Shown here: in pieces, positions 21,035 through 30,540 of the stretch
Numbering within the stretch: position 1 is the stretch's first letter
Layout: every line of letters starts with the position of its first letter
From: Meconema thalassinum
Taxonomy: Eukaryota > Arthropoda > Insecta > Orthoptera > Tettigoniidae
Direction of reading: 5' to 3'
Assembly (NCBI GenBank): GCA_946902985.2
Contig: OX336396.1
Location: 237,600,297-237,664,296 of the forward strand
DNA: 64,000 nt
Notes under the pieces: generated by a model
Seen by the model: only the letters and a program-made list of their open reading frames with translations
What the model was told of the DNA's origin: nothing
Database searches by the model: none
Program-made: the position numbers and the translations under genes

Positions 21035-21272
21035 AAAATAGAAACCAAGTCTTAAATAACAAGGGACACTGATTTGTGGTAATATAAAAGGCTTCAAAGC
21101 GGTGAATTAAAATGTTCAAGGCGGTGAAATAAAATATCAATAACTGTGATATAAAAAAGTGAGGTGTGAGTGTGCTTAATCTTAATAACTGCTGTATGTG
21201 TCTGGTGCAAATAAATAATGATCACTGTAGAAACATTTGGAGGAATAACAAACAATTTATTATCCATTCATT

Positions 21273-22236
21273 TCGTATAGGCCATCTATGGACCGCGTCA
21301 TTCCAACTGTCTCCTACAGGCTTTGATGTTTGCCCAGTACGCCCGCATTCGTTCTCGGTGGACTTCCTTCCGTTCCTGGGTCCAAATCTTTCCCGTTTTC
21401 AGCTTCGGTTTTGCTTGGAAACCTTTGCAAGCTTGAAGTTGTCTTTTGAGTGGGGCGCGCCCCTGAATGTCTGTTGGGGTAATCCCCACTTCTTTCAGAT
21501 CTTTATCCAGTTCAATGAACCAGGCCCATTTTGTTTCCCTCTCCTGAAAGTAAGTTATGTTGCGGTTGGTCAGTCTCGCTGGGCTCATTCGTTTCACATG
21601 CCCCTAAAATGTTATCCTTCTCTTCCGGATGACGTCACTTATCTTCTCCACATGAGTATATAGTTCATGGTTATGCCGTCTTCTGTATTCCCCATTGTCT
21701 TTGACGGGACCCAATATCTTTCTCATAATTGTTCTTTCTTTGGCCTCCAGTTTTTCGACCAAGCCTTTTTTTTTCATCGTGAGGCATTCAGAAGCATACA
21801 AGACTTCCGGACGGATGACACTGCAGTAATGTTTTAGTTTTGCATTGAAGGATATTGACCTTTTCTTATAGATACCCTTAGTTAAATGGTAGGCCATTTC
21901 CATTTTGCTCATGCGCGATATGAATGCTTCTTTCTCTGATACATTAGGTGTTATAATTTCTCCCAGGTATTTAAACTTTGCAACTCGCTTAATTTTTTCT
22001 TGTTCCACAGCAAGGTGTTTGGGTGATGGTTCGATATTAACTATGACCACTATTTTCTCAAAGGAGATTTGGAGTCCTGCCTTCGCTGCTTGTGAACTAA
22101 GCTGATTAATCTTTTCCGTGGCTGTCTCTAATGAATCAGAAATGATTGCAAGATCATCAGCAAAGGCTAGACAGTCAATTGTGATGTTCCGGCTTCTGTA
22201 TCCCAGTCTGACTCCACTTGCAACTCCTTGTTTATT
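21273..22236 (-). pseudogene. LINE reverse transcriptase fragment with FADD motif
   Basis: On the minus strand the first ~60 codons include ITIDCLAFADDLAIISDSLE, the RT catalytic F/YADD box. There follows FKYLGEIITPNVSEKEAFIS and the C-terminal domain ...VIRPEVLYASECLTM...IMRKILGPV...RKRRITF, then after a frame break near 21600 ...RMSPARLTN...RMRAYWANIK. The 5' end stops at a (TTC)n(TTA)n tract, so RT motifs upstream and any endonuclease are missing. It is the same family as 42148-42998. Confidence 0.85.
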
Positions 22237-22237
22237 C

Positions 22238-22257
22238 AGTTCTTCTTCTTCTTCTTC

Positions 22258-22289
<32 letters not shown>

Positions 22290-22290
22290 T
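22238..22290 (+). repeat. (TTC)n(TTA)n microsatellite
   Basis: Runs of ttc then tta repeats adjoin the truncated 5' end of the minus-strand LINE fragment. Confidence 0.9.
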
Positions 22291-22492
22291 TCTAAAGAGC
22301 TAAAACAAATTAACCCACATTTTCTGTTTAATACGTAACTCAACATTTACTTCAACAAAAAAATCTCTGTGACTACCGTAGTCCTCTTCTCACTAACTGG
22401 TGAAACTTGTGCTGTCCCCAAAGTATAAGTATATCATTATTTCCATGATTTCAGGACTTCTTATCCCGTCTTATACGACAGATAGTATTTCA

Positions 22493-22809
22493 TTTTTTTT
22501 TTTCGTGTGGCCTCCTGAGAGGCCGAGTGCAGGTCTTTCTAGGCGACGCCCGTGGGTGACCTGCGCGTCGGGATGAGAGATGGAATTGATGAAGATGAAT
22601 GAAAGTGGGCAAGGATGTGGAAGGAAGCGGCCGTGGCCTGTCAGTAGGTACCGTCCCAGCATTTGCCTGGTGTTGAAAATGGGAAGCCACGGAAATCCAT
22701 TTCAAGGACGGCCGACGGTGGGGCTCGAACCTACGCGTCTACTGAGTCAGCAGAGAGCTTGGCCCCATGACCTAACGCTGCGCTTTAGCGAGCGTAGCCA
22801 CTGCTGTCG
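22493..22809 (-). mobile_element. tRNA-derived SINE
   Basis: Read on the minus strand, a tRNA-like head (ctaaagcgcagcgttaggtc with B box 'ggttcgagccccaccgtcgg') leads to 'gaaatggatttccgtggctt', 'gcaaatgctgggacggtacc' and a T/A-rich end. An 8-bp duplication GTATTTCA occurs at 22485-22492 and 22810-22817. The shared 'cggccgtggcct' block links it to the SINE at 23916. Confidence 0.75.
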
Positions 22810-22914
22810 GTATTTCAATTAATTATCAACATCAACAGCAGCAGAATCGTTAAAAAATGTTTTATTATGTACCAGCATTTCGTTGGTATTTAGCATTTTA
22901 GGGTGAAAATAACA

Positions 22915-23060
22915 CATTTCCGGCCCCTGTTCACTTTGCAGGTGAGGCCGCCTAGTCACACACCCCAGTTGTATCACCGAATCAGAGTCTCAAGCTCCAG
23001 GACACTGCCCTCTGTGGCAGTAAGAGGTGGGATCCCTCGCTTAGTCCGTGGGAAAATCCA
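22915..23060 (+). repeat. inverted fragment related to SINE 23916-24422
   Basis: Blocks 'aggtgaggccgcctag', 'ctccaggacactgccctctg' and 'gatccctcgcttagtccgtg' are the reverse complement, in order, of 23955-24110. The head and tail are not seen. Confidence 0.55.
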
Positions 23061-23099
23061 ATCCTGGAGGGTAAAACGATAGCGGAAAAAAACAACGCA

Positions 23100-23570
23100 A
23101 AGTAACTTTCCTTCGCGATAATTCGCGGCTTCAATTTCGAAAGGAATAGCATATTTGGGGTAAATATAATATATCGTTGTAACAACATAGATATAAGTTT
23201 GCTGAAATATTTTGCGAATATCGCTTAAACCAAAAACCCGGGACTCTATAAATAACACACGAGGCTTTTGGTCTTCAACTCGTGTCTTTTCTGCGCCCTT
23301 CAACGCAAAGAATATAAGTCAGAACAGTAACTGTGGGCTGCAAGGTGATTCCCACAGCCAAGAGCATATAATAACAGAGGAAGGATAGGAGCTTGTAAGA
23401 CGAGACCCACCGAAGGCTCTACAACTCAACTTACTGTACTCGTTGCAGCTAAATGAACCCTTGAATCCTAGTCCACGCGGATTTTTGTAACGACTAACTT
23501 CAACAGATAAATAGGTTAGGCCTATCTATAGCTGGCGTAGTTTTGTAAACCTATTCAGTATAAGTTGGTA
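23100..23570. other. unassigned
   Basis: A minus-strand frame at 22974-23303 spans SINE-derived sequence and has no recognisable domain. No terminal repeats or exon seen. Confidence 0.3.
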
Positions 23571-23572
23571 TA

Positions 23573-23884
23573 TTGGCTTTCACGGCCAGTGAATTAAAAC
23601 TAAGCAATTTTTCTAGGATTGTGCCGTGTCTTGTGTGGGGTTTCACCTAGGACATCAAGCTGGCTCATCAGTGTGCTCTTGGTGTCCGCGCCTGGACCCC
23701 CACAGGAGTAGTGAACTGCGCGCTACCTCCCTTTTTATGAAGCGCACCTGCGCCTCTTTACTGCGAGAACTACAAGCTCAAGCAGCCATAACCTCCTTAT
23801 GAAGGCTTCCAAAAACATGGTAAATTGGCTTTCACGGCCAGTGAATTAAAACTCAGCAATTATTCTAGGATTGTGCCGTGTCTT
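23573..23884 (+). repeat. two ~61-bp direct repeats, 249 bp apart
   Basis: 'attggctttcacggccagtg' followed by 'aattaaaact' and 'tctaggattgtgccgtgtctt' occurs near 23573-23633 and 23822-23884 with only a few differences. Each copy starts with CACGGC and ends with GCCGTG, so it can form a hairpin. The unit could be solo ends of an unrecognised element. Confidence 0.7.
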
Positions 23885-23915
23885 CAGGTTAACAAAATTA
23901 ATTAGCTGTTTCGTT

Positions 23916-24422
23916 TTTTATTTAATTTTTTTATTTAGTCAATTTACCCTCTAGGTTGGTGGTTCCCACGGACACAGCGAGGGAACTCACCACTACCGCC
24001 TCTATGGGCAGTGTCCTGGAGCTTGGAACATCTGGTCGGTATGGATACAACTGGGGAGGTGTGATCAGCACTTCGCCCAGGCGGCCTCACCTGCAAAGCG
24101 AACAGGGGCCTCATGAGGGAGGGGAAGGGATGGAGGATTGGGATGGATAGGCTAGGAAAAGGGAAGGAGGCGGCCGTGGCCTTACAGTAGGTACCATCCC
24201 GGCATTTGCCCAAAGACGAAGTGGGAAACCACGGAAAACCACTTCGAGGATAGCTGAGGTGGGAATCGAACCCCCTCTACTCATTTGGACCACCCGAGGC
24301 TGAGTAGACCCCGTTCCAGTCCTCATACCACTTTTCAAATTTCGTGGCAGAGCCGGGAATCGAACCCAGGACCTCCGGGGCGGCAGCTAACCATGCTGAC
24401 CGCTACGCTACGGAGGCGACCC
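23916..24422 (-). mobile_element. long tRNA-derived SINE, full length
   Basis: On the minus strand: head 'gcctccgtagcgtagcggtc' with B box 'gggttcgattcccggctctg', a second B-box-like 'ggttcgattcccacctcagc', then 'gcaaatgccgggatggtacc' and 'ggccacggccgcctccttcc'. A perfect 12-bp duplication AGCTGTTTCGTT lies at 23904-23915 and 24423-24434. Two B-box-like blocks suggest a dimeric or composite SINE of 507 bp. An older copy at 49975 is split by a DNA element. Confidence 0.9.
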
Positions 24423-24477
24423 AGCTGTTTCGTTACTCGTCAAAAAGAACCGCTTTACCATACAGTGACTTAATTTA

Positions 24478-24522
24478 TGTTGTTGTTGCTTTAAGGGGCG
24501 GAACAGCGAGGTCATCTGCCTT
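24478..24522 (-). mobile_element. 45-bp 5'-truncated LINE insertion (tail only)
   Basis: Perfect 10-bp duplication ACTTAATTTA at 24468-24477 and 24523-24532. The insert on the minus strand reads 'aggcagatgacctcgctgtt' and 'ccgccccttaaag' followed by caacaacaaca, again the LINE 3' end found at 63013. Confidence 0.82.
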
Positions 24523-24553
24523 ACTTAATTTAATTATATAGATAGTATAAATA

Positions 24554-24805
24554 TTGTTTCTAAATTTGGAATGCACATCTCAACACATACCCAAAGTAAT
24601 GACATTCTTGGGCAATGAACCAATTCAGTGTAAGATCTGTGTAAAAAGCAACATCATTGAACGGGTCAACTCTCATAACTATCTTGATTACAACTTATCA
24701 TTCCTGGCAGAAAAAGACATGGCAGTCAAAATATCAAAACTTATTAAAATTACAGGAGTAATCAATCAAGTTTCCAAACCATCTCAGTATAACGACACAC
24801 TAGAG
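24554..24805 (+). pseudogene. LINE RT fragment, upstream half
   Basis: Reads KVMTFLGNEPIQCKICVKSN, then NYLDYNLSFLAEKDMAVKIS and GVINQVSKPS. This is the region after the RT catalytic box in several LINE families (the usual F-x-Y-L-G has become NYLDY). It continues at 25503 after an inserted hAT element. Confidence 0.7.
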
Positions 24806-25494
24806 GGCCCAGGGCCATCCACACAGCGCTCCGACCGCGCTCTAAGCCAGTGCTCCGAGCGCTTTGGTGGAAGGTACTGGTGGGAGGAGCTTGACTGGTT
24901 GAGCGCGTAGTCAGCCCGCAGTGCCGAAGAGAGCAATGGTTGGCTCAACGTGAATTTGTGAGCGTCTCTTTTCGGTTCTTAAGCTTACCAAAAGTAAACA
25001 TCGTGCAACGATGAGCGATATAAACTTGAGCAATTGTTTACGAATAGCTGTGTCCAGAAATATTGTAGGCAATTTGGAGAAGATTGTTTCCTCCAAAACT
25101 AAAACGACGGAGCAAAAGTCACTCAAGGTCTACTATCTGTTGATATTAGTGAAATGTTGTTGCTTTTTGCTTTCGAATATGTTCACATTTCGGTTTGGAA
25201 TAAATCACAATATTCTTTACTTAACACTTGTGTTCGTTTCCTGCACATTCCATACATCGGAGTGCCATTCGATTTGTATATGCGGTATATTTTTTGTATA
25301 GCAAAGCAGCCCTAACAATATGATGACAACAAACACAGAAAAGCCGTACTGTACGTAGGCCTATCTAGTCAGGGCAGTCCGAGCATCGTCCGTTTGTCTC
25401 AGGTCCCCTCGCTGCCACAGTGTAGTGGTGGTAGGGGAAGGAGCGCTAGTCTGACTGCCCAGTGCTCTCCGAGCGCAATGACTGGATGGCCCTG
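24806..25494. mobile_element. non-autonomous hAT-like element inside a LINE
   Basis: TIR CAGGGCCATCC at the left (from 24810) and GGATGGCCCTG at the right (to 25494). The LINE flanks are CACTAGAG (24798-24805) and CACTAGAC (25495-25502), an 8-bp duplication with one mismatch, which is the hAT signature. Removing the insert restores the LINE order ...N-D-(T)..T-R-L-K-I-Y-Q. The internal frame 25011-25301 has no recognisable domain. Confidence 0.78.
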
Positions 25495-25502
25495 CACTAG
25501 AC

Positions 25503-25676
25503 TGAAAATATATCAAACTCTAGCTAGACCAGTTCTTGCATATGGAAGTGAGGCCTGGACCATCAGGAAGGCAGACGAAAGAAACTAACAGCAGCAGAAA
25601 TTAGATTCCCGAGACGAACTTCAGGTTATTCCCTTACTCAATCCTCGGAGGAAAGAAGACATCCTGCAAGAACTAA
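25503..25676 (+). pseudogene. LINE RT fragment, downstream half
   Basis: Reads TRLKIYQTLARPVLAYGSEA, WTIRKADER and, after stops and shifts, ...RRKEDILQEL. This is the (L/V)-x-Y-G-x-E-x-W-x(2)-(R/K) region downstream of the RT. It ends exactly where element A1 begins. Confidence 0.75.
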
Positions 25677-26877
25677 CAAGTGGTTCCGTGAAGAACTAAA
25701 GCATATTTTCATATATCATACTTACATGTTAATTACCTCTATCAACATACTAAATTTAAATTTGATTGCTGTAATAGATTCGTAGATATTGAGAACCGTC
25801 TAATATTTCGGATGGTCACCATGTTGGATTTTTATATACGTACTGTAGGTTTTAAGAGTTATGTACTATTACATGGAGATTATTGTGTACGTGTGGTATT
25901 CAGACTTCAATCGCATGATTAGGACACAAGAAGTAAAAACGTGATTTTAAAATTTCGCACAGCTGCCATCTTGTGGTTATGGAAACAATTGAAATAAATT
26001 AGATGCCAGCGGATTAACATTTGTATAAGAATTTACTGTACCAAGTTTGACTGCACTTGGATGGTTAAATTGCGAGAAACATCCATTTAAATATTTATAC
26101 TTCGCGTCGCCGCCATGTTCGATTTGTAATCACCAGGTAATTAAAAATCCTATAGGCGAACTTATGTTCATAGCCCCTATGAACATAAAGAAATTCAGTT
26201 TGATTGCTGTAATAGTTTCGTAGATATTGAGAACCGTCAAAATATTTCGGATGATCGCCATGTTGGATTGTGATATGTATAGGCCATAGAGTTATGTACC
26301 ATTAAAGGAAAATAATTGCATAGGTTCATTATTCAAACTTTCACTTCGATCGCATGATTACGACGCAAGAAATAAAAACTTAGGCTAATTTTAAAATTCG
26401 CACAGCCGCCATCTTGAGGTTATGTAAACAATTGAACGAAAATAGATGTCAGTGCATTACAATGTGTATAAACATATACTGTACCAAGTTTCATTGCGTT
26501 TGGTTGGTTAAATTGCGAGAAACGTCTATTTAAAAGTCGCAACTTCGCTCGGCCGCCATGTTGGTTTTGTAGTTACCAGGTTTTCAAAAGTCTCATAGGT
26601 GAACTTCTAGTAGTTCCCTTTATCACCGTACAAAATTCCAGGATGATATCGGTAATAGTTTCGGGGATATTGAATGCTGGTGAAATATTTCGTACAGCCG
26701 CCATGTTGGATTGGTGAGACGTAAAAAAATATGAAGAGCAGGGTCGGGGTCGGCCAAAATGGTGCTATGATCTCAGCGAGTTTAATTGAAATCGCTTCAG
26801 CCGTTTAGATGTTATTAGAGGGACACACACACACATCACACAGACACACGGACAAAGGTGATCTCATAAGCCTATTA
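25677..26877 (+). mobile_element. Helentron-like modular element A1
   Basis: 5' end caagtggttccgtgaagaac, a near-palindrome around GTTC...GAAC. The body has YY1/Pho-like motifs whose CAT falls at 25821, 25968, 26115, 26260, 26411, 26558 and 26703, spacing 145-151 bp. It also has the hairpin ATGTTCATAGCCCCTATGAA at 26164. Before the 3' end are the sentence 'cttcagccgtttagatgtta' and (CA)n. Its 3' hairpin is cut by element C at 26878. It is inserted in a LINE fragment. No protein frame. Class is inferred from termini and lack of duplication at a sister site. Confidence 0.7.
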
Positions 26878-26981
26878 GCCTACTTTCGATTTTTGCAAAA
26901 AATGAAAGTAGACTTATGAGATCAACACAGGGCGAAAAAAGTGTGTCTGTCTGTGTGTGTGTATGTGTGTGTGTGTGAGTC

Positions 26982-27015
<34 letters not shown>

Positions 27016-27560
27016 TGTGTGTGAGTCTGTGTGTGTGTGTGTCTGTGTGTGTGTGAGTGTGTGTACTCTGAATGTCTGTCCCCCCCTATCAATTCGAACA
27101 CGGTGAATGCGAATTGAATGAAATTTGGTACAAAGGTAGCACTAGCAAAGGACACCTCAGTGTCATGTTTTATATCGCCGCCATCTTTACTAAAACTGAA
27201 TGGCGGCCACTCAAACGTTCAAAACGTAAAATCAGATAACGACTAACCAAATCATCCGATCTCTACCAAATTTGGTAACAACATACCTTCGTATAGGATG
27301 CGTCTTGTGACTAAACTACAAGGTCGTCCGCCATATCATTTCAGGATGGCGGCCGTGCGAATTATGCAAACTTTATAATCCATATCATGGGACCCACCAG
27401 TTCCGATTATCGAGCCGAGAATCGTTTTAACTGTTCTAAAGGAAGAGGCACGTTCGAAATTAAAAGTTTATTTTGTAATACTATAATGCAGACGTGATTT
27501 TAAAAAGCTGAGCCGATTCAGTAATAAGACAAGATGGCAGCGGATATCTTGTGCCTGACT
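26878..27560 (-). mobile_element. related modular element C (third body type), 3' part
   Basis: Begins with its own hairpin: agcctactttcgatttttgc...aaaatgaaagtagac, then 'gatcaacacagggcgaaaa' and a (GT)n tract. The body carries 'gccgccatctttactaaaac', 'gaatggcggccac' and 'aggatggcggccgtg'. The body is unlike A and B but has the same kind of end. The outer (5') end is not identified; 27560 is only where recognisable similarity stops. Confidence 0.5.
26940..27066 (+). repeat. (GT)n microsatellite with GAGTCT interruptions
   Basis: About 125 bp of gt repeats, interrupted three times by 'gagtctg' or 'tctgtc'. It sits just inside the 3' hairpin of element C, the same place where A and B elements carry (CA)n or (GACA)n. 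Confidence 0.95.
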
Positions 27561-27739
27561 TATATTTCACTAATTTGAGTATTGCATGCAATATAGCGTA
27601 CTGATACAAAATAAATAAACTTTGTATGAAATGCTTTATATATAAATAATATACTCCAGTGATGAAATCGTTTAGTATAAATCATTAGTTGCTAACAAGT
27701 TCTATGTAAGTCATTTTATATAGAACGATATTCGTTAAC

Positions 27740-27812
27740 ACAATTAGCTCAGTGTTAGAGCGTTAGCCTATCGCTCAAATGCCTATGGTTCAAACCCGAT
27801 CAGAGCTAGGTT
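27740..27812 (+). repeat. tRNA-like pseudogene or SINE head
   Basis: A box 'ttagctcagtgttagagcgt' and B box 'ggttcaaacccgatcagagc' at tRNA-like spacing. The 5' and 3' flanks do not pair as an acceptor stem and no SINE body follows, so a functional tRNA is unlikely. Confidence 0.4.
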
Positions 27813-28415
27813 TTTTGCTTAAAAATGTTATATGTTTATTGTTTTGTAATGACTCAGAGGTTTTAAAATTAAGCGTTATATTGTGCATATTATGGTGTAA
27901 AATATATATTTAATTATAACATAATTCGCCAGCAGATTTACTCGAGACATCTAGCTGCCAAAAAGGTAACTGCACGCCGACCTACTTATTAACTTCCAGA
28001 TTTTATTGAAAAGTTTCTTCTTCTGGCCGCTAGAATGCACTCGCTCTGTTTGGATTATATTGTTCGATATTTCACCACTAGATGTCACGACTAGTCTACG
28101 TGGGACTCCATTGATTACTATACCATTGGCATTCTATGCGCATCGAATTTGAAGAATGACAAGATGATACTACGATACATTTTTACTTTTTATTTTAAAG
28201 GGTTTGTAACAGCCTATTTTGCGTTACTTGAAAATGTTATTTGAAGTAAAGAACAAAACGATTTCACATAGTAACTGAATTCAAGCCGTTGGTGTTAGTT
28301 CAGGTTATTAATTACTACTTTTATTTCAGGCAAATAGCAATCGAAAATATCCACATAGTTTGTATACACACGTCTCTGTAGGGTCATGGAAAGATTTGTT
28401 AATTCAATTAGGGTT

Positions 28416-28558
28416 TTCGATTCCCGGTCAATGCATGTGAGATTTTCGAAGTGAAATGCCATGTCCTGTGGTTCGGATTCCACGTAAAAAGGAGGTCCCG
28501 TGGCTCATAATCACAAGATTCACGGTCACGTAAAACTACAATCTTCCTTCCTTTTTTT
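28416..28558 (+). mobile_element. 5'-truncated tRNA-derived SINE
   Basis: Starts within the B box (ttcgattcccggtcaatgca) and runs to 'cttccttcctttttttt'. A 13-bp duplication TTCAATTAGGGTT flanks it (28403-28415 and 28559-28571). A longer copy on the minus strand is at 40568-40764. Confidence 0.85.
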
Positions 28559-28649
28559 TTCAATTAGGGTTGTGAAAGCCATGCACAACCAGACGTGTAA
28601 AGACATGCCTCAACTCAAAGTTGGATGTTTCCCACGGCAGGTCGTATAT

Positions 28650-28896
28650 GTAATAATAATAATAATAATAATAATAATGTTATTGGTTTTACATCCCTTT
28701 TAACTACTGCTGCTTTTAGAGACACCGAGGTGCCGGAATTTTGGCCCGAAGGGGATCTTTAACGTGCCAGTAAATGTACTGACACGGCTCCCTCGCATTT
28801 GTGCACCCTCAAATGCCAGCTGACTGCGCCAGGATACGAACCTGCAACCTAGGGCCCAGCAAGCGAGAACGTTACCGCTGAGCCACGCAGCCAGTC
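28650..28896 (-). mobile_element. tRNA-derived SINE with (AAT)n tail
   Basis: Minus strand: head 'ggctgcgtggctcagcggta', B box 'aggttcgtatcctggcgcag', body 'tgccagctgacatttgaggg'-like, end 'ccaataacattattatt'. A 12-bp duplication ggtcgNNtatgt (two mismatches) lies at 28638-28649 and 28897-28908. It interrupts the left arm of the inverted repeat. Confidence 0.75.
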
Positions 28897-29172
28897 CGGT
28901 CGACTATGTCTCCAGATCCATAACATTCTTGATATACTTCTTATCTTTCTTTCTTCAATGATGGTAGCAGTTTTTATCTAGGTTGTGGCGTTTGGTAGAG
29001 GTAAATCGTTTCTAAGGTCTTCAACAAAGAATAGTTCTATTATACTCTTTGATAATAACAACGAGTTATAACTATACTCATACATTTAGGAGAAAGTAGG
29101 CTATATGTTCTTTACTGAACATCTTGTTTTTTTTTCATAAAATGAGTTGTACAGCATATACAGCAGCATAGG

Positions 29173-29340
29173 GATAAATGGAAAGAACGTGTGGACAGGA
29201 TGAGTTCTTGCCGAGTGCCGAGTCCCTAAACAGATGCATCCATATGCTCCAAGTGATCAAGCAAACCTGGGAAGACCAAAGAAACGTATGCAAGAGATCA
29301 TAACATGTCACTAGGCCTAATACGTGAAAGTTAATGATGA
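29173..29340 (+). pseudogene. LINE C-terminal fragment, degraded
   Basis: Across two frames reads KWKERVDRMSSCRVP and ...LGRPKKRMQEI. This is the W-x-x-H/R-V-x-R-M ... G-R-P-x-x-R block that ends many LINE polyproteins. Stops interrupt it. Lies in the spacer of the inverted repeat. Confidence 0.45.
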
Positions 29341-30004
29341 TGAGATAATATAAAGCTCTTTTTGAGGTAGCCCATGCTGCTTATGCATAAAGGCGGAAAT
29401 GTGCCACGTAGGCTATATCTCCGCTCGGAAATAAGTTATCATTCAATTACATGCACTAGAACCGTACCCAACACGATAATGACTTTCGAACAAGCATTAC
29501 CAATTACAAGGACCTCGATGCAACCCGAAGCATTGGGTGGCCTAAGACTGGTAGCCTACAGTATCAATATTTCATGCGGTGAGGACACTGCTGAAGAATT
29601 TACATTGTACACGTTGTAGCGACCGGAGAAGAAAACAAAACGAGTAGCGGAAACCGCAGCCTTCTAGATAATAACAGCTACCTGTGGGTAACCGATCCTT
29701 AAAATTGTTGTTATGGTAAAGAATATGAGTATAACGTCAGACTTAGCCTACAATATTATAATCTGCTTCTTTCTATGGGCTTCTTGTGCTCGGCTTAGCT
29801 AGCGCTTTCACATCCCCCCCCCCCCCCCGAAACCTACAAGAATAGTGTCAAAAAGCTAGGACACAGGTGTAAAAACGAAGGCACTAAATTTTCTTTTAAA
29901 ATCAAAAAATGCTATAAAAATACAGAAATTACGTCCATATTTAACTCATTAAGATTCAAAATTGAAGAAAAAAATATTTCCAAAACTACGGTACCCATTT
30001 ATAG
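29341..30004. other. spacer of inverted repeat, unassigned
   Basis: The open frame 29374-29619 (81 codons) has no recognisable domain. A poly-C run is present at 29814-29828. No tRNA-like box or terminal repeat seen. Confidence 0.35.
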
Positions 30005-30263
30005 TTATCTTTAATGTTTAGTAAAGAACATATAGCCTACTTTCTCCTAAATGTATGGGTATAGTGATAACTCTTTGTCTTTAACACGGAGTATAATAGA
30101 ATAATTTCTTGGTTGAAGAACTTAGAAACTATTTACCTCTACCAAACACCAGAGCCTCGAAAAACGACTAGCATCACTGAAGAAAAAAAAGAGAAGACAT
30201 ATCTCAAGAATTTTATGGAAGCAGAGGTATGATCGACCGGACGAGGCAACATCCAACTTTGAG

Positions 30264-30464
30264 TTGAGGCATGTGCTTACACGTCTGGCTGTCAATTGCT
30301 TTCACCACATTAATTGTATTAACAAATCCTTTCATGACCCTACAGAGACGTGTGAATGCCAACTATGTGGACAAGCATGTGAACGCTGCCACTTAGAGCT
30401 CTGTAGTAAAAGAAAACAATCAATCAAAGACTATGCAATTCAAATAGCCAGAGCGCAATTTTAG
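30264..30464 (+). pseudogene. short Cys-rich frame in inverted-repeat arm, unidentified
   Basis: 66 codons with the pattern C-x-C-x2-C-x3-C-x2-C-H-x3-C (from TCECQLCGQACERCHLELC) and a basic end (SKRKQSIKDYAIQIARAQF). The pattern suggests a small zinc-binding module, as found at the C termini of some transposases such as piggyBac, but I do not recognise the family. The matching part of the other arm is interrupted by a SINE. Probably a broken transposon gene. Confidence 0.35.
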
Positions 30465-30540
30465 TGTATATGTTCAATTGTTCATTCTTTATTTTCGATT
30501 GCTATTTGGCTGCAATAAAAGTATTAATTAATATCCTGAA

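Larger units (their letters stand above)
27960..29125. repeat. left arm of a large imperfect inverted repeat
   Basis: Segments of this arm are the reverse complement, in inverse order, of 30005-32275. Examples are 'gtgggactccattg' with 'ggcattctatgcgcatcgaa' (versus 32095-32145), 'aacagcctattttgcgttac', 'caaatagcaatcgaaaata', 'catgcctcaactcaaagttg' and 'tttaggagaaagtaggctat'. Two SINEs (28416, 28650) interrupt it. Confidence 0.8.

Noticed and set aside
21166..21663. 165-codon plus-strand frame
   Set aside because: It is antisense to the LINE RT fragment that reads correctly on the minus strand.
22974..23303. 109-codon minus-strand frame, considered as a GPCR exon
   Set aside because: No membrane segment or Methuselah motif, and no consensus splice sites; it overlaps SINE-derived sequence.
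26922..27155. Minus-strand His/Thr-rich frame
   Set aside because: It is a translation of a (GT)n microsatellite.
27740..27812. Possible functional tRNA gene
   Set aside because: A and B boxes are present, but the ends do not pair as an acceptor stem and there is no clear anticodon arm.
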